DNA of 64,000 nucleotides, from the NCBI RefSeq assembly GCF_039537965.1, contig NZ_BAABBM010000001.1, forward strand, positions 1,612,001 to 1,676,000. Reading direction: 5' to 3'. Positions 52,745 to 63,101 of the stretch are shown in pieces (position 1 is the first letter of the stretch; the number at the start of each line of letters is the position of its first letter). Source of the DNA: Sphingomonas limnosediminicola (GTDB lineage: Bacteria; Pseudomonadota; Alphaproteobacteria; Sphingomonadales; Sphingomonadaceae). The notes under the pieces are model-generated. The model saw nothing but the letters and a program-made list of their open reading frames with translations, searched no databases and was not told where the DNA came from. Made by a program: the position numbers and the translations under genes.

Positions 52745-53787
52745 CGCTCGGTCCCGACAACCTCGGCGATATTGCTGAACCCTTCGCGTTCGACCCGCGC
52801 CGCGAGGTCGCGTACGATGCGCCGCGCAATGCCCGGCCCTTCGTAGACCATTGCCGAATAAAGCTGGATCAGGCTCGCACCGGCTCGAATGCGCTCCCAC
52901 GCGTCGTCCGCACTCGCGATTCCGCCGACGCCTATCAGCGGCAATTCGCCGCCGCTCGCGGCGCGAAATTGACGCAGCGCATCAAGAGCGAGAGCCTTGA
53001 GCGGCGCGCCCGACAGGCCGCCTGCCTCACCGGCAAAGCGCGATCTGAGTGGCGGACGCGAAATCGTCGTGTTCGACACGATGAGCGCATCAATCGTTTG
53101 GTCGATCGCCGCACGAACGATCCGCTCATGATCGCCGGCTTCGAGATCGGGCGCGACCTTCAGAAACACCGGGGGCCCGCCCTCTGCGCGAGCCTCTTTC
53201 ACCGCGCTCAACAATTCGACCAATTCACCGCCTGCCTGCAGATTGCGAAGGCCCGGCGTGTTTGGCGAGCTGATGTTGATGGTCAGATAGTCCGCGACCG
53301 GGCTCATTGCCCGAACGCCCGCCACATAGTCGGCAATGCGGTCGTCGCTGTCCTTGTTAGCGCCGACGTTCACGCCGACGATCCCCGCCGCGCGCTGGCG
53401 CCCGCTGAGCCGCTTCAGCGCGGACTGCTGACCCCCGTTGTTGAAACCCATGCGGTTGATCACCGCCTCGTCCTCGACAAGCCGGAACAGCCGCGGCTTC
53501 GGGTTTCCTGCCTGCGCCCGCGGCGTCAATGTCCCGACCTCGACGAAACCGAAGCCGAGGCTCAGCGCCGCCCCGAACACCTCGGCATCCTTGTCGAACC
53601 CAGCCGCCAGCCCCATCGGATTGGGAAAGCGCAGGCCCGCGACCGTCGTTTCCAAATTCGGCGTCGAAGGCGGCTTTGGCGTGAATGCCGTCCCCGCTCG
53701 CAGCCGCAGGCCCGCAATTGCCAGCCGATGCGCCCGCTCCGCGTCGAGGCGAAAGAGCAATGGCCGGATGGAGCTATAGAGCGACAC
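52741..53787 (-). CDS. pyrD: Dihydroorotate dehydrogenase (quinone), class 2
   Basis: A 348-residue FMN enzyme of pyrimidine synthesis. The N-terminal membrane-associating helices (LLFRLDAERAHRLAIAGL) mark class 2. NPMGLAAGFDKDAEV, FVEVGTLTPRAQ, NRMGFNN, NISSPNTPGLRNLQ (catalytic Ser) and GVGGIASADDAWERI follow. The GTG at 53787 fits the family N-terminus (VSLYSSIRPLLF). It is divergent from the suf regulator. Confidence 0.95.
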   Translation of the reverse strand: MSLYSSIRPLLFRLDAERAHRLAIAGLRLRAGTAFTPKPPSTPNLETTVAGLRFPNPMGLAAGFDKDAEVFGAALSLGFGFVEVGTLTPRAQAGNPKPRLFRLVEDEAVINRMGFNNGGQQSALKRLSGRQRAAGIVGVNVGANKDSDDRIADYVAGVRAMSPVADYLTINISSPNTPGLRNLQAGGELVELLSAVKEARAEGGPPVFLKVAPDLEAGDHERIVRAAIDQTIDALIVSNTTISRPPLRSRFAGEAGGLSGAPLKALALDALRQFRAASGGELPLIGVGGIASADDAWERIRAGASLIQLYSAMVYEGPGIARRIVRDLAARVEREGFSNIAEVVGTER

Positions 53788-53840
53788 GTGCCTGCATCTG
53801 TCATCGCGACCGCACCGAGGCAACCATCGCGTCCCGGCGG

Positions 53841-53878
53841 TTGAGTTTCGAGCCGAAACCTACTAAATCCTACCGTAG
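53841..53878 (+). promoter_or_regulatory. Promoter with possible Rrf2 operator before the suf operon
   Basis: TTGAGT (53841-53846) and TAAATC (53864-53869) are 17 bases apart, 28 bases before the Rrf2 start. CCTAC occurs at 53859 and again at 53869, flanking the -10 box, and CTAC-C-GTAG at 53870-53878 is a small inverted repeat. A site overlapping the -10 box suits repression by the Fe-S sensing Rrf2 protein. Motif assignment is inference. Confidence 0.45.
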
Positions 53879-53897
53879 TGCTCCGAATTAAAAACAG

Positions 53898-54298
53898 ATG
53901 CGTCTAACTCACCTCGCCGATTACGCGGTCGTCCTGATGACCGCCGCCGCTCGACGGCCCGCGGCCGCGCGCCTCAGCGCGACCGAGCTTTCGGCCGAGA
54001 CGGGCGTGCCGCTGCCCACTGCGCAGAAGCTGATGGGCGTGCTTGCGGGCTCAGGCCTGTTGATCAGCGTCCGCGGCGCCGGCGGCGGCTTCACGCTCGC
54101 CAGGCCCGCCGAACAAATCAGTCTCGCGGATATCGTCGAGGCCGTCGAAGGCCCGATCGCGATGACGGTCTGCTCCGGCCACGAGGGCGTTTCCGACTGC
54201 GCGCTCGACGCGCACTGCCGGGTGAAGCCGCACATGGGCGTCGTCGGCACCGCCATTCGCGGCGCGCTCGGCGCCGTCAGCCTCACGGAGCTGGCGCG

Positions 54299-54302
<4 letters not shown>
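53898..54302 (+). CDS. Rrf2-family regulator of the suf operon
   Basis: A 134-residue winged-helix regulator related to IscR/SufR. The DNA-binding part includes [27 protein letters not shown] and [12 protein letters not shown]; the three cysteines that would hold an Fe-S cluster are in [10 protein letters not shown] and AHC. It is the first gene of the suf operon and overlaps sufB by ATGA. By analogy it represses the operon when iron-sulfur clusters are plentiful. Confidence 0.92.
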
Positions 54303-55770
<1,468 letters not shown>

Positions 55771-55774
<4 letters not shown>

Positions 55775-56160
55775 TGCCGTTGTTGTTCCTCGCCGCGGCG
55801 TCGGCAGATCTCGACGCTCTTGACCAGGCGGTGTCGAGTTGCGACCGAGCGGCGGCCAACCCGGTGTTCTCCGGCGAGGGCGCTCGGCGGAGTCAGTTCC
55901 TTCTCGACGCCTATCGCGAGCAAGAGTCTATTGTCACGGCGCGTGCCGACCTGTCCGATCGCCGCCGCGCGGCGCGTGAAGCGGGCTCTCTCAAGGCGGC
56001 CGACGACAAGCAGATGAAGCTTGAGGACGCCGCGCTCGAGGATCGCCAGCGCGCGCTCAACGACAAGCGCATGCTCGAAGGAATTCGCCAGGACGCGATG
56101 GACACGATGCGCCGCTACTTCCTCAACAATTGCCCCGCCGGGAAGGACATCGGCAAATAA
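55771..56160 (+). CDS. Uncharacterised exported coiled-coil protein inside the suf operon
   Basis: A 129-residue protein beginning with a short hydrophobic segment ([12 protein letters not shown]) that looks like a signal peptide. The rest is helical and charged ([50 protein letters not shown]), a likely coiled coil. It has two cysteines, near residues 24 and 122 (SSCDRA and NNCPAG). The ATG overlaps the sufB stop, GGAGG lies upstream, and sufC starts 1 base after its stop, so it is fully embedded. No known suf component matches; a periplasmic protein here is unexpected. Confidence 0.75.
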
Positions 56161-56161
56161 G

Positions 56162-56905
56162 ATGCTCGACATTTCGAACCTCCACGCGGCCGTCGCCGGC
56201 AAGCCGATTTTGAACGGCGTGACGCTGCATGTTCCCGCCGGCGAAGTGCACGCGATCATGGGTCCAAACGGCTCGGGCAAGTCGACGCTCGCTTACGTTT
56301 TGTCCGGCCGTCCCGGCTATGAAGTGACCGATGGCAGCGCGATGTTCGACGGCCAGGATTTGATCGCGCTCGCACCGCACGAGCGCGCCGCGGCGGGCCT
56401 CTTTCTCGGCTTCCAATATCCGGTGGAAATCCCCGGCATTTCCTATCTTCAATTCCTCCGCGAAAGCCTCAATTCTCAGCGCCGTTCACGCGACGAAGCA
56501 GAACTTAGCGGCGCCGAATTCATCAAGCTTGCGCGCGAGCAAGCAGCGCTCCTCGGCATGGACGCGGAGATGCTCAAGCGTCCAGTTAACGTCGGCTTCT
56601 CGGGTGGCGAAAAGAAACGCGCCGAGATGGTTCAGATGGGCATCATGAACCCCAAGTTCGCGCTGCTGGACGAGACCGACAGCGGCCTCGACATCGACGC
56701 GTTGAAGGCGGTCGGCGCGGGCATCAACCGCATCATGCGCGCCCCTGACAAAGGTGTGCTGTTGATCACCCACTATCAGCGCCTGCTCGACTATGTCGAA
56801 CCGGACCGGGTGCATGTGCTGCGCGGCGGCCGGATCGTGCGCAGCGGCGGCCCCGAACTCGCGCTGGAACTGGAGCGCGAAGGCTATGCGGAGGCGGCTG
56901 CATGA
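56162..56905 (+). CDS. sufC: Fe-S assembly ATPase SufC
   Basis: A 247-residue ABC-type ATPase that powers SufBCD. Walker A MGPNGSGKSTLAY (about residue 33), GFQYPVEIPG (Q-loop), signature FSGGEKKRAEM, Walker B FALLDETDSGLD and LLITHYQRLLDY (H-loop) are all present. It begins one base after the coiled-coil gene and overlaps sufD by ATGA. Confidence 0.97.
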   Translation: MLDISNLHAAVAGKPILNGVTLHVPAGEVHAIMGPNGSGKSTLAYVLSGRPGYEVTDGSAMFDGQDLIALAPHERAAAGLFLGFQYPVEIPGISYLQFLRESLNSQRRSRDEAELSGAEFIKLAREQAALLGMDAEMLKRPVNVGFSGGEKKRAEMVQMGIMNPKFALLDETDSGLDIDALKAVGAGINRIMRAPDKGVLLITHYQRLLDYVEPDRVHVLRGGRIVRSGGPELALELEREGYAEAAA

Positions 56906-57639
56906 CCGCGCCATTTCCGACGCACAAACAGGAGGAATGGCGCTACGCCGACCTCGACGCGCTGAAGCCCGTTTGGGAGCAGTTCGCGGCGCCGATCACG
57001 CTCACTGTCGGCGCTGATGAAAGCTTCGAAGAAGTGTGGCTTCCGGTCGCCGACGACGTGCAGGTGAAGCGGGTGCAACTGTCGCTCGGCGCTGGTGCAA
57101 AGGCACGCATTTTCGCGCTCAACAATGCTGGGGTTTACGGTCGGATCGAACTCGATGTTTCGCTCGCCGAGGGCGCGGATTTCGAACTGTTCGGCGCCAA
57201 TATCGGCACGGGCGTTTCGACCAACGAATTCGTCACCAACGTCAACCATGTCGGCCCCAACGGACGCTCGCGCCAGACCATCCGCAGCGTGCTCGGCGGC
57301 AAGGCCGTCGGCTCCTATCTCGGCAAGGTCGAGGTGGCGCGCGGCGCGCAGCAAACCGATGGCGAGCAGTCGGTGAAAGCCATGCTGCTCGACCGCGGCG
57401 CGACCGCCAACTGCAAGCCCGAGCTCGAGATCTACGCCGACGACGTGAAATGCGCGCACGGCGCCTCCGTCGGTGAGCTCGACGCCATGCAATTATTCTA
57501 TGCCGAAACGCGCGGGATCGACCCGGCGAGTGCGCGCGCCTTGTTGCTCGAAGGCTTCATCATGGGCCTGTGGGACAGCGCGCAGGATGGGGAAGGGATC
57601 CGAACCGCGGCGCGCGACGCATTGCGGAGAATCGTATGA
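56902..57639 (+). CDS. sufD: Fe-S assembly protein SufD
   Basis: A 245-residue beta-helix protein, shorter than the enteric SufD (about 420) because the N-terminal region is reduced to PTHKQEEWRYADLDAL; this short form is usual in sphingomonads. KCAHGASVGELDAMQLFYAETRGI carries the conserved histidine that acts with the SufB cysteine. It overlaps sufC and sufS by ATGA. Confidence 0.93.
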   Translation: MTAPFPTHKQEEWRYADLDALKPVWEQFAAPITLTVGADESFEEVWLPVADDVQVKRVQLSLGAGAKARIFALNNAGVYGRIELDVSLAEGADFELFGANIGTGVSTNEFVTNVNHVGPNGRSRQTIRSVLGGKAVGSYLGKVEVARGAQQTDGEQSVKAMLLDRGATANCKPELEIYADDVKCAHGASVGELDAMQLFYAETRGIDPASARALLLEGFIMGLWDSAQDGEGIRTAARDALRRIV

Positions 57640-58826
57640 ACGCGCCCATCCGCATCAACTCGCGCCTTGATGTGCGCAGCCAATTCCCGGCGATCGAGAA
57701 TTGGCATTATCTCGACAGCGCCGCAACCGCGCAGAAACCGCAGGCGGTGATCGATGCGATCACCAATGCATACGCGTGCGATTACGCGACGGTGCACCGC
57801 GGCGTGTACCAGCGCTCGTCGGAAATGACGGTGCGTTACGAAGCGGCGCGCGCTGCTGCAGCAACGCTGATCGGCGGCGCACCGAACGAATTGATCTTCA
57901 CGCGCGGTGCAACCGAGGCGATCAACCTCGTCGCGCGCACCCTGCCGAAGAACGGCCGCAACCGCGTGCTCGTCTCGCAGCTAGAGCATCACAGCAACAT
58001 CGTGCCGTGGCAGCTCGCTGGCTTTGAGGTCGACGCGGTGCCGCTCACGTCTGACGGCCAAATCGATCTCGATGCCGCGGAAGTGATGCTCACGGAAGAG
58101 CATCGCATTGTTGGATTTGCGCACGTATCGAACGTTCTTGGCTCGATTCTCGACGCCAAGCGCGCGGCCGACATCGCGCATTCGAAAGGCGCGCTGCTTC
58201 TAATCGACGGATGCCAGGCAGTACCGCGCGTCAATGTGAACATTGGGAACATTGGCGCCGACTTTTATGCCTTCTCCGGCCACAAGCTTTACGGCCCGAC
58301 CGGGATCGGCTGCCTCTGGGGCCGTTCCGACCTACTGCAGCAAATGCCTCCGTGGCAGGGCGGCGGCGCGATGATCGACGAGGTCAGGTTTGAACGATCG
58401 ACCTTCCTCAATCCGCCGGCGCGGTTCGAAGCCGGGACGCCGCACATCGTCGGCGCAGTCGGGCTCCATGCGGCAATCGACTGGGTGCAGAACCTATCGC
58501 TCGACGCAATCCACGCGCACGAAGCCGCGCTCGTCGCGGAGGCACGGGACGCGCTTCGCCGAGTCGACGGCGTGACGATATACGGCCCTGAGGACAGCGC
58601 CGGAATCGTCAGCTTCAACGTCAACGGGGTGCATCCGCACGACACGGCCACCATATTGGATGACGCGGGCGTCGCTGTCCGCGCCGGGCATCATTGCGCG
58701 CAACCCCTGATGCGCGTGCTCGGTGTCCAGGCGACGGCGCGCGCGAGTTTTGCGGCGCACAGCGACACCTCGGACATCGAAGCGCTGGTGCGTGGCATCG
58801 AGCAGGTCAAACGGGTTTTTGCATGA
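57636..58826 (+). CDS. sufS: Cysteine desulfurase SufS
   Basis: A 396-residue PLP enzyme (group II) supplying sulfur. LDSAATAQKPQAVIDA is the N-terminal motif, FTRGATEAINLVA and HHSNIVPWQ bind PLP, SGHKLYGPTGIGCLWG holds the Schiff-base lysine, and RAGHHCAQPLM the catalytic cysteine. No sufE is present in this operon, so the acceptor must be encoded elsewhere or replaced. Confidence 0.96.
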   Translation: MNAPIRINSRLDVRSQFPAIENWHYLDSAATAQKPQAVIDAITNAYACDYATVHRGVYQRSSEMTVRYEAARAAAATLIGGAPNELIFTRGATEAINLVARTLPKNGRNRVLVSQLEHHSNIVPWQLAGFEVDAVPLTSDGQIDLDAAEVMLTEEHRIVGFAHVSNVLGSILDAKRAADIAHSKGALLLIDGCQAVPRVNVNIGNIGADFYAFSGHKLYGPTGIGCLWGRSDLLQQMPPWQGGGAMIDEVRFERSTFLNPPARFEAGTPHIVGAVGLHAAIDWVQNLSLDAIHAHEAALVAEARDALRRVDGVTIYGPEDSAGIVSFNVNGVHPHDTATILDDAGVAVRAGHHCAQPLMRVLGVQATARASFAAHSDTSDIEALVRGIEQVKRVFA

Positions 58827-59293
58827 ACGAGGAACGCAAGATCGAGACGGAGGAAGTGACGGGTGTGCCGACCCCGCCGCGCGCTCGCGTAGTGCCCGAG
58901 ACGACCACGGAAACCTTTGAGCGCAAGCGCGACTATCTCGCCGGCTTCCTGTCGGGCGAAAAAGAAGAGGAGCCCAAGGGCGGCGCCGGAAGCGACCTGC
59001 AGGCCACCGTCGTCGAGGCGCTGAAGTCGATCTATGACCCCGAAATCCCCGTCGACATCTATGAGCTCGGCCTGATCTACAACGTCGAGATCAGCGAGGA
59101 TGGCGACGCTACGATCACCATGACGCTGACAACGCCGCACTGCCCGGTGGCGGAATCGCTGCCGCAGGAGGTCGAGCTGCGCGTGCTGTCGGTGCCCGGC
59201 ATCCGCGACGCGGTCGTCAATCTGGTCTGGGATCCGCCGTGGGATCCGTCGAAGATGAGCGACGAGGCTCGCCTCGAATTGGGAATGCTATGA
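58823..59293 (+). CDS. sufT: SufT-type MIP18/DUF59 assembly protein
   Basis: A 156-residue protein. The first 60 residues are charged and probably disordered; then comes the DUF59 domain with IYDPEIPVDIYELGLIYNV, MTLTTPHCPVAESLP and VNLVWDPPWDPSKMS. Such proteins help mature Fe-S targets and usually sit in suf operons. ATGA overlaps join it to sufS and sufA. Confidence 0.92.
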   Translation: MNEERKIETEEVTGVPTPPRARVVPETTTETFERKRDYLAGFLSGEKEEEPKGGAGSDLQATVVEALKSIYDPEIPVDIYELGLIYNVEISEDGDATITMTLTTPHCPVAESLPQEVELRVLSVPGIRDAVVNLVWDPPWDPSKMSDEARLELGML

Positions 59294-59649
59294 ACAAGGA
59301 AACGAAAGTCCGCGCACGTCCGGCCGCGATCACGCTGACCCCCCGCGCCGAATCCCGCATCGCGGAACTCATGAGCCGCGCGCCCGAAGGCGCGATCGGC
59401 GTCAAGCTATCGACGCCGCGCCGCGGCTGCTCGGGCCTCGCTTATTCGGTCGATTATGTGTCCGACGAACAGCCCTTCGACGAGAAGATCGAAACGCCCG
59501 GCGGAACCTTCTACGTCGACGGCGCTTCCGTGCTCTATCTCATCGGCTCGACAATGGACTGGCGCGAGGACGATTTCGCTGCCGGCTTCGTGTTCGAAAA
59601 CCCCAACGCGAAGGGCGCCTGCGGCTGCGGCGAAAGCTTCACCGTCTGA
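59290..59649 (+). CDS. sufA: A-type Fe-S carrier (SufA/IscA family)
   Basis: A 119-residue HesB-fold carrier. The three cluster-binding cysteines are in TPRRGCSGLAY and the C-terminal GACGCGESF. YSVDYV and FENPNAKGACGCG are the family's signature. It is the last suf gene in the run; a 37-base gap follows before the next small gene. Confidence 0.95.
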   Translation: MNKETKVRARPAAITLTPRAESRIAELMSRAPEGAIGVKLSTPRRGCSGLAYSVDYVSDEQPFDEKIETPGGTFYVDGASVLYLIGSTMDWREDDFAAGFVFENPNAKGACGCGESFTV

Positions 59650-59686
59650 CCGCATAATGGTATGATCGCCGCGAAAGGAGACTCTA

Positions 59687-59923
59687 ATGCTCCTCATGGC
59701 CGCCGCGCTCATCTCCATATCCGCATCGAAGGCGACTGGGCCGCTCGCGCAACCGAAATCCTGTCCGCGTACCACCCGCTACTACGCCTGGGATCGCGAT
59801 AAATCCATCGCTCCGCGCAAGCTCGCGCAGCTTCCGCCGGCCAACATCTACGCCACCGTCTACCGTCGCGTGGACGGATGCGAAGTGCCGCTAGTCGTCA
59901 AATATGGAGTCGGCGGCCGGTAA
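59687..59923 (+). CDS. Small exported protein of unknown function
   Basis: A 78-residue protein with a possible signal peptide (MLLMAAALISISASKA) and two cysteines (KSCPR, DGCEV) that could pair. GGAGA lies 9 bases before the ATG. It follows sufA and may be read through from the operon. No family is recognised. Confidence 0.6.
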   Translation: MLLMAAALISISASKATGPLAQPKSCPRTTRYYAWDRDKSIAPRKLAQLPPANIYATVYRRVDGCEVPLVVKYGVGGR

Positions 59924-59954
59924 CGAGTCACGCATCAGCCGAGGGGGAAACGGC

Positions 59955-60707
59955 ATGTCACGAACGGCAACGCTTCTTTTCGCCATCATCTGCTACGCGA
60001 TCTTCTTCGCGACCTTTCTCTACCTGATCGTCTTCGTCGGCGACTTCGCCTTCGCGACGGTGACCGTCGATAACGGACCGCAGGCTCCGCTCGCCGTCGC
60101 CCTCGTCGTCGATATTGCGCTGATGGCGCTCTTCGGGCTGCAGCACAGCATGATGGCAAGGCCTGCGTTCAAGGCGAGGTGGACGCGCATCGTTCCTCCC
60201 GCAGCCGAACGTAGCGTGTACGTCCTCGCGGCGAGCATCGCGCTGATGATCCTGTTCCTGGGATGGCGCCCGATCGACACGATCGTCTGGAACTTCACCA
60301 ACCCAATCCTCCACGACCTCATCTGGGTGCTGTTCTGGGCGGGTTGGGCAACGGTGCTGGTCAGCACCTTCCTCATCAATCATTTCGAGCTGTTCGGTCT
60401 GCAGCAGGCGTGGTTCCACGTCAGCGGACGCCAGGCCGCAAAGCCCGAGCTGCGCCAGCCAGTGTTCTACCGCTACGTCGCGCACCCGCTCTATAGCGGC
60501 TTCTTCCTCTCCTTTTGGGCAACGCCGGAAATGACCGCGGGACACTTGCTCCTCGCGCTTGGCCTGTCGGCCTACATGCTGATCGCTATCCGATATGAGG
60601 AGCACGACCTCACCAACCAGTTTGGCGAGGAGTATCGCCGCTACCGGTCAAGCGTGGGCGGGTTGATCCCGCGATTCAGGCGACGGGACCGAAATCCCGC
60701 CGCCTGA
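59955..60707 (+). CDS. mddA: Methanethiol S-methyltransferase-like membrane protein
   Basis: A 250-residue membrane protein of the isoprenylcysteine methyltransferase-like group. LFGLQHSMMARPAFK near the second helix and the C-terminal RYVAHPLYSGFFLSFWATPEMT, then YEEHDLTNQFGEEYRRYR, match MddA/NnrU-type proteins. MddA methylates methanethiol to dimethyl sulfide with S-adenosylmethionine. GAGGGGG precedes the ATG at 59955; a longer frame overlaps the previous gene. Activity is inferred from family. Confidence 0.85.
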   Translation: MSRTATLLFAIICYAIFFATFLYLIVFVGDFAFATVTVDNGPQAPLAVALVVDIALMALFGLQHSMMARPAFKARWTRIVPPAAERSVYVLAASIALMILFLGWRPIDTIVWNFTNPILHDLIWVLFWAGWATVLVSTFLINHFELFGLQQAWFHVSGRQAAKPELRQPVFYRYVAHPLYSGFFLSFWATPEMTAGHLLLALGLSAYMLIAIRYEEHDLTNQFGEEYRRYRSSVGGLIPRFRRRDRNPAA

Positions 60708-60721
60708 CCCCCTGATTCCGT

Positions 60722-62992
60722 CTAGAAAGCGAGGTTGAAGCGAAGTGCCGCGCCCGTGTCGTCGCTTGCGGCGGCGATATGGCCAGGCTGACGCCGGTAA
60801 AAGATATTGCCGCCGAACCAGGCGCGGTCGCCTAGCAGGCTCGCGCCGTAGCTCAGCTCGGTGTCGATCTCCCGCCCGCTCGGCGTCAACGACATGGTGG
60901 TCAGCATGTCGGTCGCCGACAGCGTCGCGTAATCGTAGGACGTCGGCAGCATCATCGCGAAGCCGCCATGCTCGACGCGCAACGGCTGCGCGATGCGCAG
61001 GCCGAGCCGATCGCTGCTTCCAAACAGACCCAGCTTCGACAGATCGAAGCCGTAGGCCGCCGTCTGGAACCTACCCGCCGCGAAGTCGGTCCAACCACGC
61101 CGCGCCGTTAGCTCAGCGCTCCATCCCTTACCGAAGTCGTGCCGCGCGTCCGCGTCGAGGAACAAGGTCGTCGCGTCGCCGCCGCCCAGCGCGCCGGTCA
61201 TCCGGCCGCCGAGCAACGTCTGCTTCTCTTCAAGCCGGCTGACGCCAGCCGAAAGCCAGTTGCTGCCGAACGTGCGATCGACCGCGACGCTGGTGTAGCG
61301 ATAGGGTGAACCGGTCGCGCTGGTCTTCACTTCCTGCCAGACGTTCCCGCTCTCCCCCGAAAGGGTGACGCCGGTGCGGCCAAACGAATGGCGGATGGCT
61401 AGGCTACCGTCGCGTGAGGCGGCGAAGCCGGGATCGCCAGCGATGTCCTTCGCGATCAGGAAGGCGCAAGTCATTGCGCCATTGAGGCGGCGCTCCATCG
61501 CTTTCGATCCTTCGGCCATGCCGAATGCGACGGCTGTCTCGCGATCGATCCGCGCCACCGCCGATCCCGCGATCAGCCGTGCCTTGCGGGCGTCCTGCGG
61601 ACCGATGCCGAGGCGGTCGAGCGCGAATCCGTCGATGAGATCGTGGCGCTCGGTTACCGTCATGGCGATGCTGATCGGGCCGGCGCTGCTGCCTGCGACT
61701 TTCACGTCATTCTGCAGCGACCGCGCAAGCGGATGGTCCACCTGCGCGCTGCGCAGCGACTTTGCCAAGTCCATCACATAAGCGCGGTCGTAGCCGTCGA
61801 GCACAATTGCGCCGAGCGACTGTCCAGTCTGTGCTGCGTCGCCCGCCGCCGACGGCAAGTCGCCGCCGGTGCCGGCCACTGCAACCTTGCTGTCCGCCAT
61901 GCTGAGCGCGCCCTGCGGCTTGAACGCATTCTGGATGTTTAGCCGGCCGCGGCCATATACTGGATCGGTACCTGCTGTTCCAAGATCGTCGGCGCTGCTC
62001 AGCAATATCTCGACGATCTGCTTGCCCGTCAGGCTCGGGAACGCCTGCGCCATGAGCGCAACTGCGCCGCTGATCACCGGGGCCGAGAAGCTGGTGCCCG
62101 ACCAACGAAATTGCGTTCCGGTCTGGTCCGGCGCGCGGTCGTTCTCGCCGACCGCCGTCAGGTAATATGCCGCGCCAGTACCCGCCTGGTCGGAGAAGGT
62201 CGAAATTTGCCCCGTGGCGCCAACGGACCCGGCAATGATCACGCTTCCGGGAAACTGCTGCGCAGGCGTGAGTGCGAAAGCGTCCGGGTTGGGCGTGCTG
62301 TCGTTGCCGGCGGAGATGACGATGACAACGCCCGCGCTCACGGCACGCTGCATCGCCGACAGAAGGACAGCCCCGGGCTGCGAACCGCCGAGAGACAGGT
62401 TGATGACCTTCGCACCGGCTGAGCGCGCGGCGTCGATCCCTGCCGCAATCGAATTGTCGTAGAAGGTGCAGCCGTCGGTCTGCGAGCAGGTGCCGGGCTG
62501 ATCGGCGCGTTCGCTGACGATCGTCGCGTCGAACGCCACGCCCATCGTGTCAACGCCATTCCGGGCCGCAGCCGCTACCGCGCTGACGGCAGTGCCGTGA
62601 CCGCCTTCGTCGCTAATGCCGCGTGACGCGGCAACGTCGCCGCTGGCAGGGTCGATGCGACCCGCGAACTCGGCGAGCGCGGGATTGATACCGCTGTCGA
62701 CGACGCCGATCTTCACACCCTTGCCCGTCGCGCCCGCGTTGTAGGCTGCAATCGCATTGGCGGCGACGCTGTAGCCGGAACTGCGATACTCGGCCGTGTC
62801 GTATCCCCCCGTCGGGGTCGGCGTGGGCGTCGGCGTAGGAGTTGGCGTTGGCGTTGGCGTTGGCGTGGGAGTCGGCGTCGTTGGCGCGATCGGGATCGGC
62901 TGGACGCCGCCGCCCCCGCCTCCACCGCACGCCGTAAGTCCCAGTGCAAACACAACCGCGCACGAAGACGTGCCCAACAGGCGCCTATTCAT
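60722..62992 (-). CDS. Subtilisin-type (S8) autotransporter lipoprotein protease
   Basis: A 756-residue secreted protease. The N-terminus has a lipobox (FALGLTAC, Cys 22) followed by GGGGGGG and a threonine-proline repeat linker. The S8 domain has the catalytic Asp (GVVDSGINP), His (GGHGTAVSA) and Ser (WSGTSFSAPV). The C-terminal third is a beta barrel ending in Phe (ALRFNLAF), the autotransporter form. GGGAGG precedes the ATG at 62992. A lipidated N-terminus on an autotransporter would leave the protease tethered at the surface. It is convergent with mddA (14-base gap). Confidence 0.9.
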   Translation of the reverse strand: MNRRLLGTSSCAVVFALGLTACGGGGGGGVQPIPIAPTTPTPTPTPTPTPTPTPTPTPTPTGGYDTAEYRSSGYSVAANAIAAYNAGATGKGVKIGVVDSGINPALAEFAGRIDPASGDVAASRGISDEGGHGTAVSAVAAAARNGVDTMGVAFDATIVSERADQPGTCSQTDGCTFYDNSIAAGIDAARSAGAKVINLSLGGSQPGAVLLSAMQRAVSAGVVIVISAGNDSTPNPDAFALTPAQQFPGSVIIAGSVGATGQISTFSDQAGTGAAYYLTAVGENDRAPDQTGTQFRWSGTSFSAPVISGAVALMAQAFPSLTGKQIVEILLSSADDLGTAGTDPVYGRGRLNIQNAFKPQGALSMADSKVAVAGTGGDLPSAAGDAAQTGQSLGAIVLDGYDRAYVMDLAKSLRSAQVDHPLARSLQNDVKVAGSSAGPISIAMTVTERHDLIDGFALDRLGIGPQDARKARLIAGSAVARIDRETAVAFGMAEGSKAMERRLNGAMTCAFLIAKDIAGDPGFAASRDGSLAIRHSFGRTGVTLSGESGNVWQEVKTSATGSPYRYTSVAVDRTFGSNWLSAGVSRLEEKQTLLGGRMTGALGGGDATTLFLDADARHDFGKGWSAELTARRGWTDFAAGRFQTAAYGFDLSKLGLFGSSDRLGLRIAQPLRVEHGGFAMMLPTSYDYATLSATDMLTTMSLTPSGREIDTELSYGASLLGDRAWFGGNIFYRRQPGHIAAASDDTGAALRFNLAF
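62811..62887. repeat. Hexanucleotide repeat coding for a Thr-Pro linker
   Basis: About twelve copies of a GGCGTN-type hexamer (top strand) encode alternating Thr and Pro between the lipobox region and the protease domain. Third bases vary between copies. The six-base unit keeps the frame, so changes in copy number would alter linker length without breaking the gene. Confidence 0.85.
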
Positions 62993-63101
62993 GATCCCTC
63001 CACCCAAACCGTTGAAAACGCACGGCTTCTCGGCAACAATTATGCTTTCTAATTCCTTTCAATTTGCTGAAGGGCCGAAAGCGTCTAGGGCACCGGCGGC
63101 C

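Noticed and set aside
62811..62887. Repeat array considered as a CRISPR or structural repeat
   Set aside because: The repeats are contiguous hexamers inside a coding frame, without spacers.
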